A stretch of 64,000 nt of DNA from Helicobacter didelphidarum (lineage in GTDB: Bacteria; Campylobacterota; Campylobacteria; Campylobacterales; Helicobacteraceae): assembly GCF_003364195.1 (NCBI RefSeq), contig NZ_NXLQ01000005.1:1-64000 (forward strand). Reading direction: 5' to 3'. Of the stretch, positions 8,598 through 17,871 are shown in pieces. The notes under the pieces are model-generated. The model was not told where the DNA came from and searched no databases. It worked only from the letters and a program-made list of their open reading frames with translations. The translations under genes and the position numbers were made by a program. Numbering within the stretch: the stretch's first letter is position 1; every line of letters starts with the position of its first letter.

Positions 8598-10210
8598 TAT
8601 CGTCTCCCAACAGAATAATTATTTTTTTTAGAATGCTGTATTGATAGTGCATATTGAAAGCCTAATTCTTTGCAAGATTCTTGTAAAAAAGCATCATTTT
8701 TACCCTCTGGATAACAAAATATTGTAATTTCTTTATTTAACATTTCCTCTAAAATATCTTTTGATTCTAATATTTCTTCTGTACTTAAATCCTGATGAAA
8801 CCTCAAATCTCTATGTGTAATTCCATGTGAAGCGATTGTTGCAATTTGTGATATTTCTTGTATATCTCGAATATTTAAATAGTTATTTTGGATTTCATCA
8901 CAAGAAAATGCTTGTGTTAATGATTTAAAAAACTCTGGACTTTGTTTGAGTAGATATTGCTTGATTAATAAAATATTATTTATCATATCATTATTTAGGT
9001 TTTTAATATTCATATATTCAAATAATAGTTCAATTTGAGAATGATATGCCATATAATAAACTATATCCATAGCATTACAGATATTATAGGCAAGATTCCC
9101 TACATTGATACAAAATATTAACGATTCTTGCGTAGCATTATATTTTTTAGAGATTCTTTTAGCAACTTCTATATGTTCTTTGAAACCATCATCAAATGTA
9201 AGACAAAAATATTTATTTGGATTACTTAGACATTGTTCTAAACTTCCAAAGCTCATTCCTCTCTCTAAAAAAGAATTAATAATTTGTTCTATTTTGAAGA
9301 TACTTACAACCAAACCTCTCTCAAAATATAATGGATTTATTAGCTGATTAGCATGAATATGCACTCTATGTATCATCAAAATATTTAATTTATGTATTTC
9401 ATTATTACATTCTTGAACTTTTTGTAAGAATTCAGGTTGATAACCTTGTTTGATAGTGTGCTGAATGATACCTGATAAATCTTTAGGCAAGCATTTGCCA
9501 GAAAAACATAGAGTATCTTCATTATCATAAATCATTGTGTGCATTTTATTAATTCTTACATCTTTAAGCCATAATTCCCTTACTTGAGAATAATTTGCTC
9601 CAAAAGATTCACAAATTTTATAAAATTCATTACAAAATATAATTTTTGTAGCAAAAAATGAATTTTCCATATATTTACATAATTCAGCATTTAATGAGCT
9701 TGTTTGTATATACTCCTTTGTGGGTCCTGCTATTTTACTAAATATTTTAACTATTTTATCGGTATCCCTACAATCCCCACCAAAAATAAAATATGGTGTT
9801 TTGATGACTTCTTTATTAAAATCATAAGGTAAGGGTAGAAAATACTTAGATTCTCCAATATATTCTGGGCTAAAAACAATATGCAAATAAGGATATTTTT
9901 TGGAAAACTTATCAGTAATGTTAGGTGGGATTGTAGATTTTATTAATACTAACTTTTCACTACCTATAACACTTAAAACCTCATCAACAATATTAGTATT
10001 TACTGAACCATCACTATTTGCTGGGGTAGGGACACAAATTACAATCAAATCACTTAAATTTACATCTTCTAATTTACTAGATACATAATCAAATTCTTTC
10101 AATACTTTTTCGTCATTATCAAATACAGAAACTTCGTAATATCCATAAGTTTTAAAAAAACTATAAAACGCCCTACCCACATAACCAAAACCAATAATTG
10201 CAATTTTCAT
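8591..10210 (-). CDS. nucleotide-sugar dehydrogenase-like / NodB polysaccharide deacetylase fusion
   Basis: 539 residues, two unrelated enzyme domains. Residues 1-275 resemble UDP-glucose/GDP-mannose dehydrogenases: GFGYVG cofactor loop at 7-12, VPTP, STIPP, SPEYIGES, ENSFFATK, and Cys240 within GKCLPKD, matching the catalytic-Cys motif. The usual C-terminal nucleotide-sugar-binding domain is absent. Residues 275-539 form a NodB-type deacetylase with TFDDG at 338-342, SHGITH at 461-466 and CYPEG at 499-503. The fusion suggests one protein that oxidises or binds a nucleotide sugar and deacetylates a glycan. It starts one base after the preceding gene stops, with AAGGAATAAT as ribosome site. 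Confidence 0.85.
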   Translation of the reverse strand: MKIAIIGFGYVGRAFYSFFKTYGYYEVSVFDNDEKVLKEFDYVSSKLEDVNLSDLIVICVPTPANSDGSVNTNIVDEVLSVIGSEKLVLIKSTIPPNITDKFSKKYPYLHIVFSPEYIGESKYFLPLPYDFNKEVIKTPYFIFGGDCRDTDKIVKIFSKIAGPTKEYIQTSSLNAELCKYMENSFFATKIIFCNEFYKICESFGANYSQVRELWLKDVRINKMHTMIYDNEDTLCFSGKCLPKDLSGIIQHTIKQGYQPEFLQKVQECNNEIHKLNILMIHRVHIHANQLINPLYFERGLVVSIFKIEQIINSFLERGMSFGSLEQCLSNPNKYFCLTFDDGFKEHIEVAKRISKKYNATQESLIFCINVGNLAYNICNAMDIVYYMAYHSQIELLFEYMNIKNLNNDMINNILLIKQYLLKQSPEFFKSLTQAFSCDEIQNNYLNIRDIQEISQIATIASHGITHRDLRFHQDLSTEEILESKDILEEMLNKEITIFCYPEGKNDAFLQESCKELGFQYALSIQHSKKNNYSVGRRYC

Positions 10211-10211
10211 A

Positions 10212-12302
10212 TTATTCCTTTACTAAATCAAATAAAATAAAATCTGAATTAATAATTCTAAAATGATTTGATCTAAAATCTCCACTTTGTATTACCTGTC
10301 TAATAGTCAGTTTATACTGCTTAAATAAATTCTCATAATATGAAATAGGTCTATGAATATCAGCTCGAGCATTACCACTAGGCAACATTTGTTTTGTAAA
10401 TTCAGTAGCTTGAGAGTAAATCTTAATCTCCTCTCTCTTTTGTATATTTGATATGGATTGATTATATATTGGATTACAAATTACAATGAATATATGCTTT
10501 TTACTTAAAGCACAAATATTGCACATAATTTGATTGATAATTTTCAATCTATCTTTTTCATTATCAGCCAAAGCATGACACAAAACTAAAGAACATAGAA
10601 CAGAATCAAATTTTTGATTTTCTCTAATCAACCTTTCTATCTCACAATCTTCCCAATAATGAGCCTTAAGCTGTTGATAATACTTTTTATATTTGTAGAG
10701 TAATTCTTTATCTATTTCATAAGTTGAAACTTCTTTATGTAGCTTATTGCTAAGCATACTAGCTATATTGCCATGCCCAGATCCATAATCAAAAATAGTC
10801 TTTATAGATTCTTGTGTAGAATAAAGATCAATAATAAGGTTTCGATATAAAATAAATTCACCAATATTATTTCTAAAATTCTTATATTCCATATCTAAAT
10901 CTTGATAATTTAAATTTTTACTATTATAAAAATCTTCAATTCTTTTAAAATCTTGATTAGTATTTAGTGGAGTAAGAAAATATTTAATATTTGAAATTTC
11001 ATTAAGATAATCTTTTAAAAGATAGAGAGCAAAGAATCTTCTACACATACTTTCAAAGAAATTATCTGTAAAATGATGTAAATCATATCCAATATCACAG
11101 ATAAATAATGTATGTGTCTCTTTGCAGATTCTAAGATTTTTGGGTTGAATATCAAGATGGGTAATGCCAACATAGTAACATTGTGATAAAAATTCTTGCA
11201 ATATTTCCTTTGAAATACAAGGATATTCGCTAAAAGTATAACTCTCTTTATATGGATAAGATATAATTAAATCATTATCTTTATAGTTTATTTCAAAGTT
11301 TGGATACAATATATTATGATGATTTTTAAGCTTATAAGCTATTGTGCTAAGTTGAAAATATAATGTCTTTTTCCAAAGAGATGATTTTTCTTTAAACAGC
11401 TTGTAAGTATAATTTTTATCTCTAAGGATAATACCTTCTGTGCCTTCACCAAGTATTTCTATATCATTTAGAGAAATATTGTAATATTTAGAAATCTTAT
11501 TCTTTGCTTCACTATATGATATTATACTATCAATACCATTAAATATTTTTCTTGTTTTTAATAACTCTTTTTTAAGAATCTCTATTACTTCAATAGGTGT
11601 TTGTGCCTTGTATATTATATCATTTCGCCGATTATCTAATGCTGTATTTGCTAATTTTCCACCCCAGCCAAAATCGCCTAATGTGATAATAGGCTTATTA
11701 AGCTGCCAAGCAAGTGATATTTCATTCAATGTCCCTGCACCACCTCCAATCACAACAACGGCATCTGCCATACTTACTAAGACAATATTTCGCCCAACAT
11801 CAAAACCTGTAGGCAAGGTAGTATCAATATATGGATTTGCGATATTGCTATCATAGTTGGGCAAGACACCAATGATACTTTGTGCCGTATAAGATTTAGC
11901 CTCTCTCGCACCTTTTGAGACTACTTCCATCACACCGCCAAGCCCACCATTAATTATAATACAACCTTCATTCATCAGCTCTCTACCTAAATTGTAGGTT
12001 AAATTTTGAGCTAATTGAGAAATGTTATTCTCTAAAGAATCAAGATTTGCATAACCAATCACTGCAATTTTCTTATGCAAGAGAATCTTTATGTCGTCTT
12101 CATGGGTGTTGCTAATATTCGAGTGTGAGATACTACTTAGATTTGAGGTTAAGTGTGAATATATGGTATCTTGCAAATTGTCTTTTTCTGCACCACCCTC
12201 AAATGCAGGTTTATTTTTGCTTGATTTGCGTGTTGTGTGTGATGAGTTGCGTGATAAATCTTCATCTTTGGGACGCCAATCCTGCTCCCCCCCCCCCCCC
12301 AT
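10212..12302 (-). CDS. LOG-like / protein-kinase-like / methyltransferase protein, 3' part of a G-tract gene
   Basis: Long reading frame of 696 codons whose native start is probably upstream at 12576, across a G14 tract. Residues about 75-250 match the TIGR00725 LOG/SLOG group (NGGLGGVMEV, RNIVLVSMADAVVV, IGGGAGTLNE). Residues about 270-430 form a kinase-like domain: GEGTEG loop at 285-290, Lys301, HLDIQPKN at 382-389, and DIG at 403-405. Residues about 475-690 hold a class I methyltransferase with FDYGSGHGN at 504-512. All key motifs look intact. The internal ATG at 12302 has no ribosome site, so this part is expected only after frame-restoring slippage (13 or 16 G), giving about 787 residues at 13 G. 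Function unknown. Confidence 0.8.
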   Translation of the reverse strand: MGGGGEQDWRPKDEDLSRNSSHTTRKSSKNKPAFEGGAEKDNLQDTIYSHLTSNLSSISHSNISNTHEDDIKILLHKKIAVIGYANLDSLENNISQLAQNLTYNLGRELMNEGCIIINGGLGGVMEVVSKGAREAKSYTAQSIIGVLPNYDSNIANPYIDTTLPTGFDVGRNIVLVSMADAVVVIGGGAGTLNEISLAWQLNKPIITLGDFGWGGKLANTALDNRRNDIIYKAQTPIEVIEILKKELLKTRKIFNGIDSIISYSEAKNKISKYYNISLNDIEILGEGTEGIILRDKNYTYKLFKEKSSLWKKTLYFQLSTIAYKLKNHHNILYPNFEINYKDNDLIISYPYKESYTFSEYPCISKEILQEFLSQCYYVGITHLDIQPKNLRICKETHTLFICDIGYDLHHFTDNFFESMCRRFFALYLLKDYLNEISNIKYFLTPLNTNQDFKRIEDFYNSKNLNYQDLDMEYKNFRNNIGEFILYRNLIIDLYSTQESIKTIFDYGSGHGNIASMLSNKLHKEVSTYEIDKELLYKYKKYYQQLKAHYWEDCEIERLIRENQKFDSVLCSLVLCHALADNEKDRLKIINQIMCNICALSKKHIFIVICNPIYNQSISNIQKREEIKIYSQATEFTKQMLPSGNARADIHRPISYYENLFKQYKLTIRQVIQSGDFRSNHFRIINSDFILFDLVKE

Positions 12303-12576
12303 AGCTATCGGTGAGAGTTAAGGCAATATTTTGTTGTGATAGTGTTGTTTTTTGTGTGTGCTTAGTGTTTGGAGTATTGTTTGATTCATGAATGTTTGCA
12401 ATATGATTATTTGATTGCAAAATATTTGTAGCGGGGTTAGTATCCTTCCTCTTTCTTAGAATCTCATAGGCTTTGTTTAATGCCTTTGCTTCGCATATCT
12501 CATATTTTTCATCTTTCCCATCACTCCACTCGCTACAAAGTTCGTATTTTCCTAAGAGTTTTTTATTGTTATCCAT
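12262..12576 (-). CDS. 5' part of the G-tract LOG-kinase-methyltransferase gene (out of frame)
   Basis: Reading frame of 104 codons from ATG 12576, preceded by GGGGATTAAACA. After 92 residues rich in Asn, Lys, Thr and His, it enters a G14 tract, adds five Gly and ends seven residues later at 12262. The downstream frame (10212-12302) is one base out of register. A tract of 13 or 16 G would join the two. The first 45 residues are charged and helical, the next 45 look like a disordered linker. No known domain was recognised. In the state shown the gene is off. Confidence 0.7.
   Translation of the reverse strand: MDNNKKLLGKYELCSEWSDGKDEKYEICEAKALNKAYEILRKRKDTNPATNILQSNNHIANIHESNNTPNTKHTQKTTLSQQNIALTLTDSYGGGGGAGLASQR
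12287..12300 (-). repeat. G14 phase-variation tract
   Basis: 14 consecutive C on the plus strand, G on the coding strand, inside the LOG-kinase-methyltransferase gene. Poly-G runs of this length are the standard contingency-locus signal in Helicobacter and Campylobacter, changing by slipped-strand mispairing. Frame arithmetic from ATG 12576 gives in-frame reading at 13 or 16 G and premature stop at 14. Confidence 0.93.
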
Positions 12577-12932
12577 TGTTTAATCCCCAAAATTATCCAA
12601 AAAGTTTCAAGATAAGAATTATAACACAAAAGCATGATGATCTGGAGTTCCCCCATTACTTTTTACTTAATATTTGTGCATAGTATTTTAGTTGTTTTTG
12701 TATGGCGGATTGTATTGCAAGGGTGTAAAAAGTAAGATTCTATACAACAATAAAAAGAGCAAAACCACCTAGAATCTTTCTCTAAGAAGGTCATACGATT
12801 GCTCACCGAAATAAACATTAAAAAATATTAACGCAGAAACAATAAGAAATCCTAATCTTTCTCACAAGTGCTATTATTTAGCTTCCTAGCTTTAGAAAAT
12901 TAAGATAGAAGCCCCATGTTTTAAGACCGATT
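12577..12932. other. 356-bp gap, promoter side of the glycan operon
   Basis: No convincing gene. It contains the upstream region of the G-tract gene (minus strand) and the 3' side of the tautomerase gene. Two intergenic AGATTCT/AGAATCT words lie at 12735-12741 and 12771-12777. A 16-base word at 12909-12924 recurs exactly at 36022-36037. No clear TATAAT was identified for the minus-strand operon. Confidence 0.5.
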
Positions 12933-13175
12933 CTATAATTTGACTGACTTAGTTCCGCGATTCTGCTTCTCCACCTCTTTTCTCACTTCCGTGATACTCT
13001 TGCCGCCAAGCCCATAATTATCTGTGTCGATTTCATCGATGATGACAATGCTTGAAGCTTTGTTCTTTTTCAGCACTTTGGCTAAAAGCTCGGTAACGCC
13101 CTCGATAAGCTCCTCTTTTTGCTCCTTTGTAGGCTCTCCATTTTCTTTTGTGATTCTGATATTGACAAATGGCAT
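12933..13175 (-). CDS. 4-oxalocrotonate tautomerase family protein
   Basis: Small cytoplasmic tautomerase, 80 residues, beginning MPFVNIRI so that Pro2 becomes the catalytic N-terminal proline after Met removal. The sequence continues with the family pattern of a long helix (EQKEELIEGVTELL) and a second strand with VIIDEID. The C-terminal WGxGG-like position appears as YGLGG. H. pylori has a similar protein named DmpI with a solved structure and no assigned physiological substrate. AAAAAGGAACAAT precedes the start. It stands alone, divergent from the MFS gene. Confidence 0.9.
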   Translation of the reverse strand: MPFVNIRITKENGEPTKEQKEELIEGVTELLAKVLKKNKASSIVIIDEIDTDNYGLGGKSITEVRKEVEKQNRGTKSVKL

Positions 13176-13236
13176 ATTGTTCCTTTTTGGCTTGAAATAT
13201 TCAGGTTCAATTTTAGCTGATTTTTTGTTATTAAGG

Positions 13237-13242
13237 TATAAT
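13237..13242 (+). promoter_or_regulatory. -10 box upstream of the small ORF and MFS gene
   Basis: TATAAT, 21 bases before the ATG at 13264 and followed by AAAAGGAAAAATT. The close spacing gives a short leader, so the small frame at 13264 should be the first translated unit of this transcript. Confidence 0.5.
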
Positions 13243-13263
13243 TTTACAAAAAAAGGAAAAATT

Positions 13264-13458
13264 ATGTTATATAAAGCAATTCTCTATCTCATTAACACAA
13301 TAGAGTTGATTCAATTTCATGCTTATATTTCTTTTAGATTCAATACATATTCCACTTTTTTCTATGACCAGAATCACATTATAAAATCCACACAATGTAT
13401 AGAATCCTGCTTTATGCTATTACACAAAAAGCCTTATTTTCGTGAGACAAACCAATGA
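13264..13458 (+). CDS. small hypothetical ORF upstream of the MFS gene
   Basis: 64-codon frame with a good Shine-Dalgarno (AAAAGGAAAA) and a TATAAT box just upstream. Its TGA overlaps the ATG of the transporter frame (ATGA at 13455-13458), the arrangement of translationally coupled genes. The peptide is rich in Tyr, Phe and Ile with three or four Cys/His residues and matches no family I recognise. It may be a real small protein, a leader peptide that feeds ribosomes to the next frame, or a decayed gene. Confidence 0.4.
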   Translation: MLYKAILYLINTIELIQFHAYISFRFNTYSTFFYDQNHIIKSTQCIESCFMLLHKKPYFRETNQ

Positions 13459-14586
13459 TATTACGCGTCGTTACTTGCTTTTTGGCTACTTTTATTGCAA
13501 ATGGTGTTGCACGGTTTGGTTATGTCGTGCTTATCCCTATTATGATACTCTCTCACACACACAGAGACACAGAGCTTCCAGCTGGGAATTGCCATTTTAC
13601 TTGACTATATTTTTGGAAGCGTCGTTATTAATTTTTTCAAACAATATCTAAGCTTGGAGAACATCGCTAAGCTTAGCCTTTTGCTTATCGCTATAAGCTT
13701 CCTTGCATGTGCACTTGATTTACCCTTTATATTGGCGTGGTTTTTTCGCTTTTTAGCAGGAGTCGCAAGTGCTTCGTTGATGATTTTAGCTGCACCTCTA
13801 TCATTGCCTTATGTCAAGGAGAGGATAAGGACAAGTGTGAGCGGCTTTGTCTTCAGTGGAATTGGCTTTGGGGCGGTGCTTAGCGGATTTATTTTACCCC
13901 TCATCGCAGAAAAAAGCCTCACTCTTGTATGGATATTTCTCTTTACCATAAGCTTTGTATGCTTTGTTTTTGCACTTTTTACACTTCAATCCCTCAATCC
14001 ACCCACAAAAAAATTACCCAAACATGAATGCTTTAAAATGCCTTTCTTTTTATGGCTCGTATTTATATCATATATTCTTAACGCCATTGGATATCTTCCA
14101 CATACGCTCTTTTGGACGGATTATCTCGTCCGAAGCCTTGATTTTTCAAGTATCGTTGTGGCACATTCGTGGGTATTCTTTGGCATAGGTTCAGCAATAG
14201 GAAGTCTAGGCAGTGGGATACTTGCACATAGAATCGGACTTAAAAACGCACATATTATTATTCTTATGTTAAAAGCTTTCTCATGTTTTATGGCAGTTTT
14301 TCTTTTGGATATATTTTGGCTGAATATCTCGGTTTTCATCATGGGTTTTACAACGACGGGAAATGTCGCACTCACCAATAGCTTAGCATTATATATTGTC
14401 GGCAAAGAACATTTTAGCACCAGCTCGAGTATGCTAACTTTTGGTTTTGGTATGTTTCAAGGGATTTTTTCATTACTTTTTGCTTATATTGTGCCTACTC
14501 TTGGGTATTTTTGGTTGTTTGTATTGTGTGGATCTTGCCTTATCATAAGTGCATTGGTTCTTGTGCCGATACGAGATAAGGATTGA
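13455..14586 (+). pseudogene. YbfB/YjiJ-type MFS transporter, frameshifted
   Basis: The first frame (13455-13604) gives ILRVVTCF and an ARFGYVVLIPIM segment typical of the N-terminus of YbfB/YjiJ-type major facilitator proteins. Homology continues one frame over with LGIAILLDYIFGSVV and then about 310 residues from 13654 to 14586 with about 10 membrane helices. The joint is at CTCTCTCACACACACAGAGA (13548-13567), a short dinucleotide run. One base less or two more (one extra CA unit) would restore a protein of about 377 residues. It may be a pseudogene, a slippage switch or a sequence error. Substrate unknown. Confidence 0.7.
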
Positions 14587-14803
14587 GTTTATATGATTTT
14601 TTGAAAAATTATAACTATAAAGCCAATCTTTAGAATCTGTTATTTTTAAAATATTCTTGTGATATATTTTCTTTTTTATTTGGTATGTTCATACTAAATA
14701 ACCTCATTTGTAACTAATATCTATGATTCAAATATATTATAAGGTTTTGATTGTATATTAAATTTTAATCCCATATTACCGTTCCTTTTCCATAATGTCT
14801 GTT

Positions 14804-17413
14804 TTAATTTTGTTTATTTGCCAAGATACCTCGCTTTGGCCCGCTTTTTCCATGACAATGCTTATATTTTTTCCCACTACCACACGGACATATATCATTT
14901 CTTGCAGGTTTTTTATCTTTAATCTCTTCATCTAAACCATTATAGTTTAAGACAAGATTCTCATTCTCTTGTGATAAGTCAGAGAGGATTTTTTCCTCTT
15001 CTTTTTCCATATCTTGTGTCGCAAACTGAATTACCTGTAATGTGCGGTATGCTTCAATTTTAATATTTTCGACTAGTTCTAAAAATAAATTATAACTCTC
15101 TTTTTTATACTCTACAAGCGGATCTTTTTGATTATAACCACGCAAACTAATCCCGGTTTTCAAGTGATCGATTGAATAAAGATGTTCACGCCAAGCATTA
15201 TCCACAACTTGTAAATAAATGATTCGTTCTAACTCATTACGCATTTCTTTTGTTGTATTGGCAAATTTTTCTTCATATTTTTCCTTGAGTGCATTAATGA
15301 GAATTTCACTGATTTCATCATAAGTCTTATCTTTTAAATCTTGTGTGATTTCGAGGATATATTCTTCTTTCAGTATTGCAAGTAAACCTTCTGTATCGTA
15401 ATTTTCAGGGAGATCATGTGGGAGTATATCGCATTTCGCCATTAATGTTTGCACACTAATATTGCGATTTTCCTCAATGCGATCTTTCATTTCAAAACCT
15501 GATTCTAACAATTCATCACGGAATCTATATATGACTTTTCGTTGTTCATTACTAACATCATCATACTCTAATAAATGTTTGCGAGATTCAAAATGCATAG
15601 ATTCTACTTTTCTTTGTGCTTTCTCAACAGATTTGGTAATCATACCAGATTCTATGCTTTCACCATCTTTCATACCAAGCTTACCCATAATTCCCTTAAG
15701 ACGATCACTACCAAAGATTCGTAAAAGAGGATCTTCAAGACTCAAATAAAATTGGCTTACACCAGGATCTCCTTGCCTCCCTGCACGTCCTCGTAATTGA
15801 TTATCAATCCTCCTACTTTCGTGTCGTTCTGTACCTATGATATAAAGTCCACCCAAAGCTTTAACTTCATCATCAATCTTAATATCTACACCCCTTCCTG
15901 CCATATTTGTAGCAATAGTTACAGCCCCCTTTAATCCAGCATTCTGAATAATTTCTGCCTCTTTGTCATGTTGTTTTGCATTGAGAACTGTATGAGGGAT
16001 TCGAGATTTTTTCAAAAGTGTATGTAGTGCCTCACTTTTTTCTATACTCGCAGTTCCAACAAGCACAGGTTGCCCATTTTTGTGCAATTCTACAACTTTT
16101 TCAATCACAGCATTAAACTTTTCTTGCTCACTTTTATATACAAGATCGTTTAAGTCTTGCCTTGCGATTGGGACATTTGTAGGGATAGAAACAACTTCGA
16201 GTTTATAAATTTCAAGAAATTCTGTTGCTTCGGTTTGTGCTGTTCCTGTCATACCGCAAAGTTTATCATAAAGACGAAAATAATTTTGAAAAGTAATATC
16301 TGCAAGAGTTTGGCTTTCTTCTTTAATCGCTACTCCTTCTTTTGCTTCTAAAGCTTGGTGTAATCCTTCGCTAAATCGTCGCCCCTCGCTTAATCTTCCT
16401 GTAAATTCATCAACAATCACAACTTCTTCATTTTGCACTACATAATCTTTATCACGCACAAAAAGATAATTTGCTTTTAAAGCTTGGTCGAGATGGTGCG
16501 AAAGCGAAGCATTTTCAATCGCATAGAGATTTTCAACTTTAAAAAGAGATTCTGCCTTTTTAATACCATCTTCGGTAGTAAGGATAACACGATTTTTTTC
16601 ATCAATTGTAAAATCTTGGGGACTTTTCATCGCCTTTGCAACAGAATCTGCACTCTGATAATTTTCCATTTTACGATTAATTGGACCAGAGATAATCAAA
16701 GGCGTACGTGCCTCATCAATCAAAATAGAATCTACTTCATCAATAATTCCAAAAAAGTGATATTTTTGTACTTTTTGCTCTAAGTTATATTTCATATTAT
16801 CCCGCAAATAGTCAAATCCATATTCATTATTTGTGCCATATACAATGTCATTATCATAAATACTTAACCGCTCAGAATCTCCCTGTATAGCACTTGTAAT
16901 AACACCAACGCTCAAACCAAAAAACTTATAAAGTGGCATCATCGTTTCAGCGTCTCTTCTTGCAAGGTAATCATTTACGGTTACAACATGCACACTCTTC
17001 CCAGCCAAAGCATTCAAGATTACAGGGAGAGTCGCCACAAGAGTTTTCCCCTCTCCTGTTTTCATTTCGGCAATCCTACCATCATGCAACGCCATACCAC
17101 CAATAAGTTGCACATCAAAATGTCTCATGCCCAAAATACGTTTACTTGCTTCACGAGTCATAGCAAAAACTTCTTCTAGTTTGGAATCTAAAAGTGAATT
17201 AATAAAAGTCACAGAAGTGTCATAATCATCAAGACTTTCTATTTTCCGTAGCACCTCATCACGAATTGTTTGAAACTCTTGTTGTAATACTTTATCATCA
17301 AAACTTTGATATTTAGATTCTAAGTTATTGATTTTTTTTACTCTAGCACGATATTGTTTCAGTAATTTATCATTTCTTGTTCCAAAAATTTTACCTATTA
17401 CATTTTGAATCAT
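14804..17413 (-). CDS. secA: preprotein translocase ATPase SecA
   Basis: ATPase motor that drives unfolded preproteins through SecYEG. 869 residues from ATG 17413. An in-frame upstream TTG at 17428 is less likely because GAGGAGAG is spaced for 17413. Walker A GEGKT is near residues 120-124 and the [13 protein letters not shown] segment carries Walker B. The helicase-type [12 protein letters not shown] motif is present. The C-terminus has the SEC-C zinc motif [13 protein letters not shown]. In the order here it follows hspR on the same strand after a 51-base gap. Confidence 0.97.
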   Translation of the reverse strand: MIQNVIGKIFGTRNDKLLKQYRARVKKINNLESKYQSFDDKVLQQEFQTIRDEVLRKIESLDDYDTSVTFINSLLDSKLEEVFAMTREASKRILGMRHFDVQLIGGMALHDGRIAEMKTGEGKTLVATLPVILNALAGKSVHVVTVNDYLARRDAETMMPLYKFFGLSVGVITSAIQGDSERLSIYDNDIVYGTNNEYGFDYLRDNMKYNLEQKVQKYHFFGIIDEVDSILIDEARTPLIISGPINRKMENYQSADSVAKAMKSPQDFTIDEKNRVILTTEDGIKKAESLFKVENLYAIENASLSHHLDQALKANYLFVRDKDYVVQNEEVVIVDEFTGRLSEGRRFSEGLHQALEAKEGVAIKEESQTLADITFQNYFRLYDKLCGMTGTAQTEATEFLEIYKLEVVSIPTNVPIARQDLNDLVYKSEQEKFNAVIEKVVELHKNGQPVLVGTASIEKSEALHTLLKKSRIPHTVLNAKQHDKEAEIIQNAGLKGAVTIATNMAGRGVDIKIDDEVKALGGLYIIGTERHESRRIDNQLRGRAGRQGDPGVSQFYLSLEDPLLRIFGSDRLKGIMGKLGMKDGESIESGMITKSVEKAQRKVESMHFESRKHLLEYDDVSNEQRKVIYRFRDELLESGFEMKDRIEENRNISVQTLMAKCDILPHDLPENYDTEGLLAILKEEYILEITQDLKDKTYDEISEILINALKEKYEEKFANTTKEMRNELERIIYLQVVDNAWREHLYSIDHLKTGISLRGYNQKDPLVEYKKESYNLFLELVENIKIEAYRTLQVIQFATQDMEKEEEKILSDLSQENENLVLNYNGLDEEIKDKKPARNDICPCGSGKKYKHCHGKSGPKRGILANKQN

Positions 17414-17464
17414 AAACTCTCTCCTCAAAAAATAAAAATTATAGAATAATGCAAAAAATCAAGG

Positions 17465-17848
17465 TTACGATTTGTTTTTAGAATGTAAAACAATTTCATA
17501 AGAACTTTTTACAATTGTCAAATCACCTACGACATTTTTTGTATTATTTTGTTGTTTATGGAGATTATTGCGTAAATCATCATTCATCGTATCAAGTTCA
17601 TCCATACGTTCTTTAAGACGCAAAATAATATCAACCCCCGCGAGATTCACACCCAGATCACGAGTTAGTTTTAAAATTGTTTTTATTTTATCCATATCGC
17701 GCTGTGAATATAATCGCATTTTACCATCTGTGCGTGAAGGTTCGATAAGCCCTTCTTTTTCATATTGCCGTAATGTTTGGGGATGAATATCAAGAATTTT
17801 TGCTACAACGCTAATCAAAAACACGGGTTCATCATAACTTGCTTCCAT
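17465..17848 (-). CDS. hspR: heat-shock repressor HspR (MerR family)
   Basis: MerR-type DNA-binding repressor of 127 residues. The N-terminal helix-turn-helix is visible as VAKILDIHPQTLRQYEKEGLI with the wing RTDGKMRLYSQRD, followed by a helical dimerisation region. In H. pylori HspR represses its own cbpA-hspR operon and the groESL and dnaK operons through HAIR inverted repeats. It follows cbpA after a 23-base gap with AAGGAG in front of the ATG. I did not find a convincing HAIR repeat upstream of cbpA, so autoregulation here is inferred from the family. Confidence 0.93.
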   Translation of the reverse strand: MEASYDEPVFLISVVAKILDIHPQTLRQYEKEGLIEPSRTDGKMRLYSQRDMDKIKTILKLTRDLGVNLAGVDIILRLKERMDELDTMNDDLRNNLHKQQNNTKNVVGDLTIVKSSYEIVLHSKNKS

Positions 17849-17871
17849 ATCTAATCTCCTTGCATGTGAGT

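Noticed and set aside
12091-12321. Plus-strand frame across the G-tract region
   Set aside because: Antisense to the LOG-kinase-methyltransferase gene and dependent on the tract; no ribosome site.
12909-12924. 16-base word AAGCCCCATGTTTTAA repeated exactly at 36022-36037
   Set aside because: A few exact 16-mer repeats are expected by chance in 64 kb at this base composition, and the two sites share no other flanking similarity.
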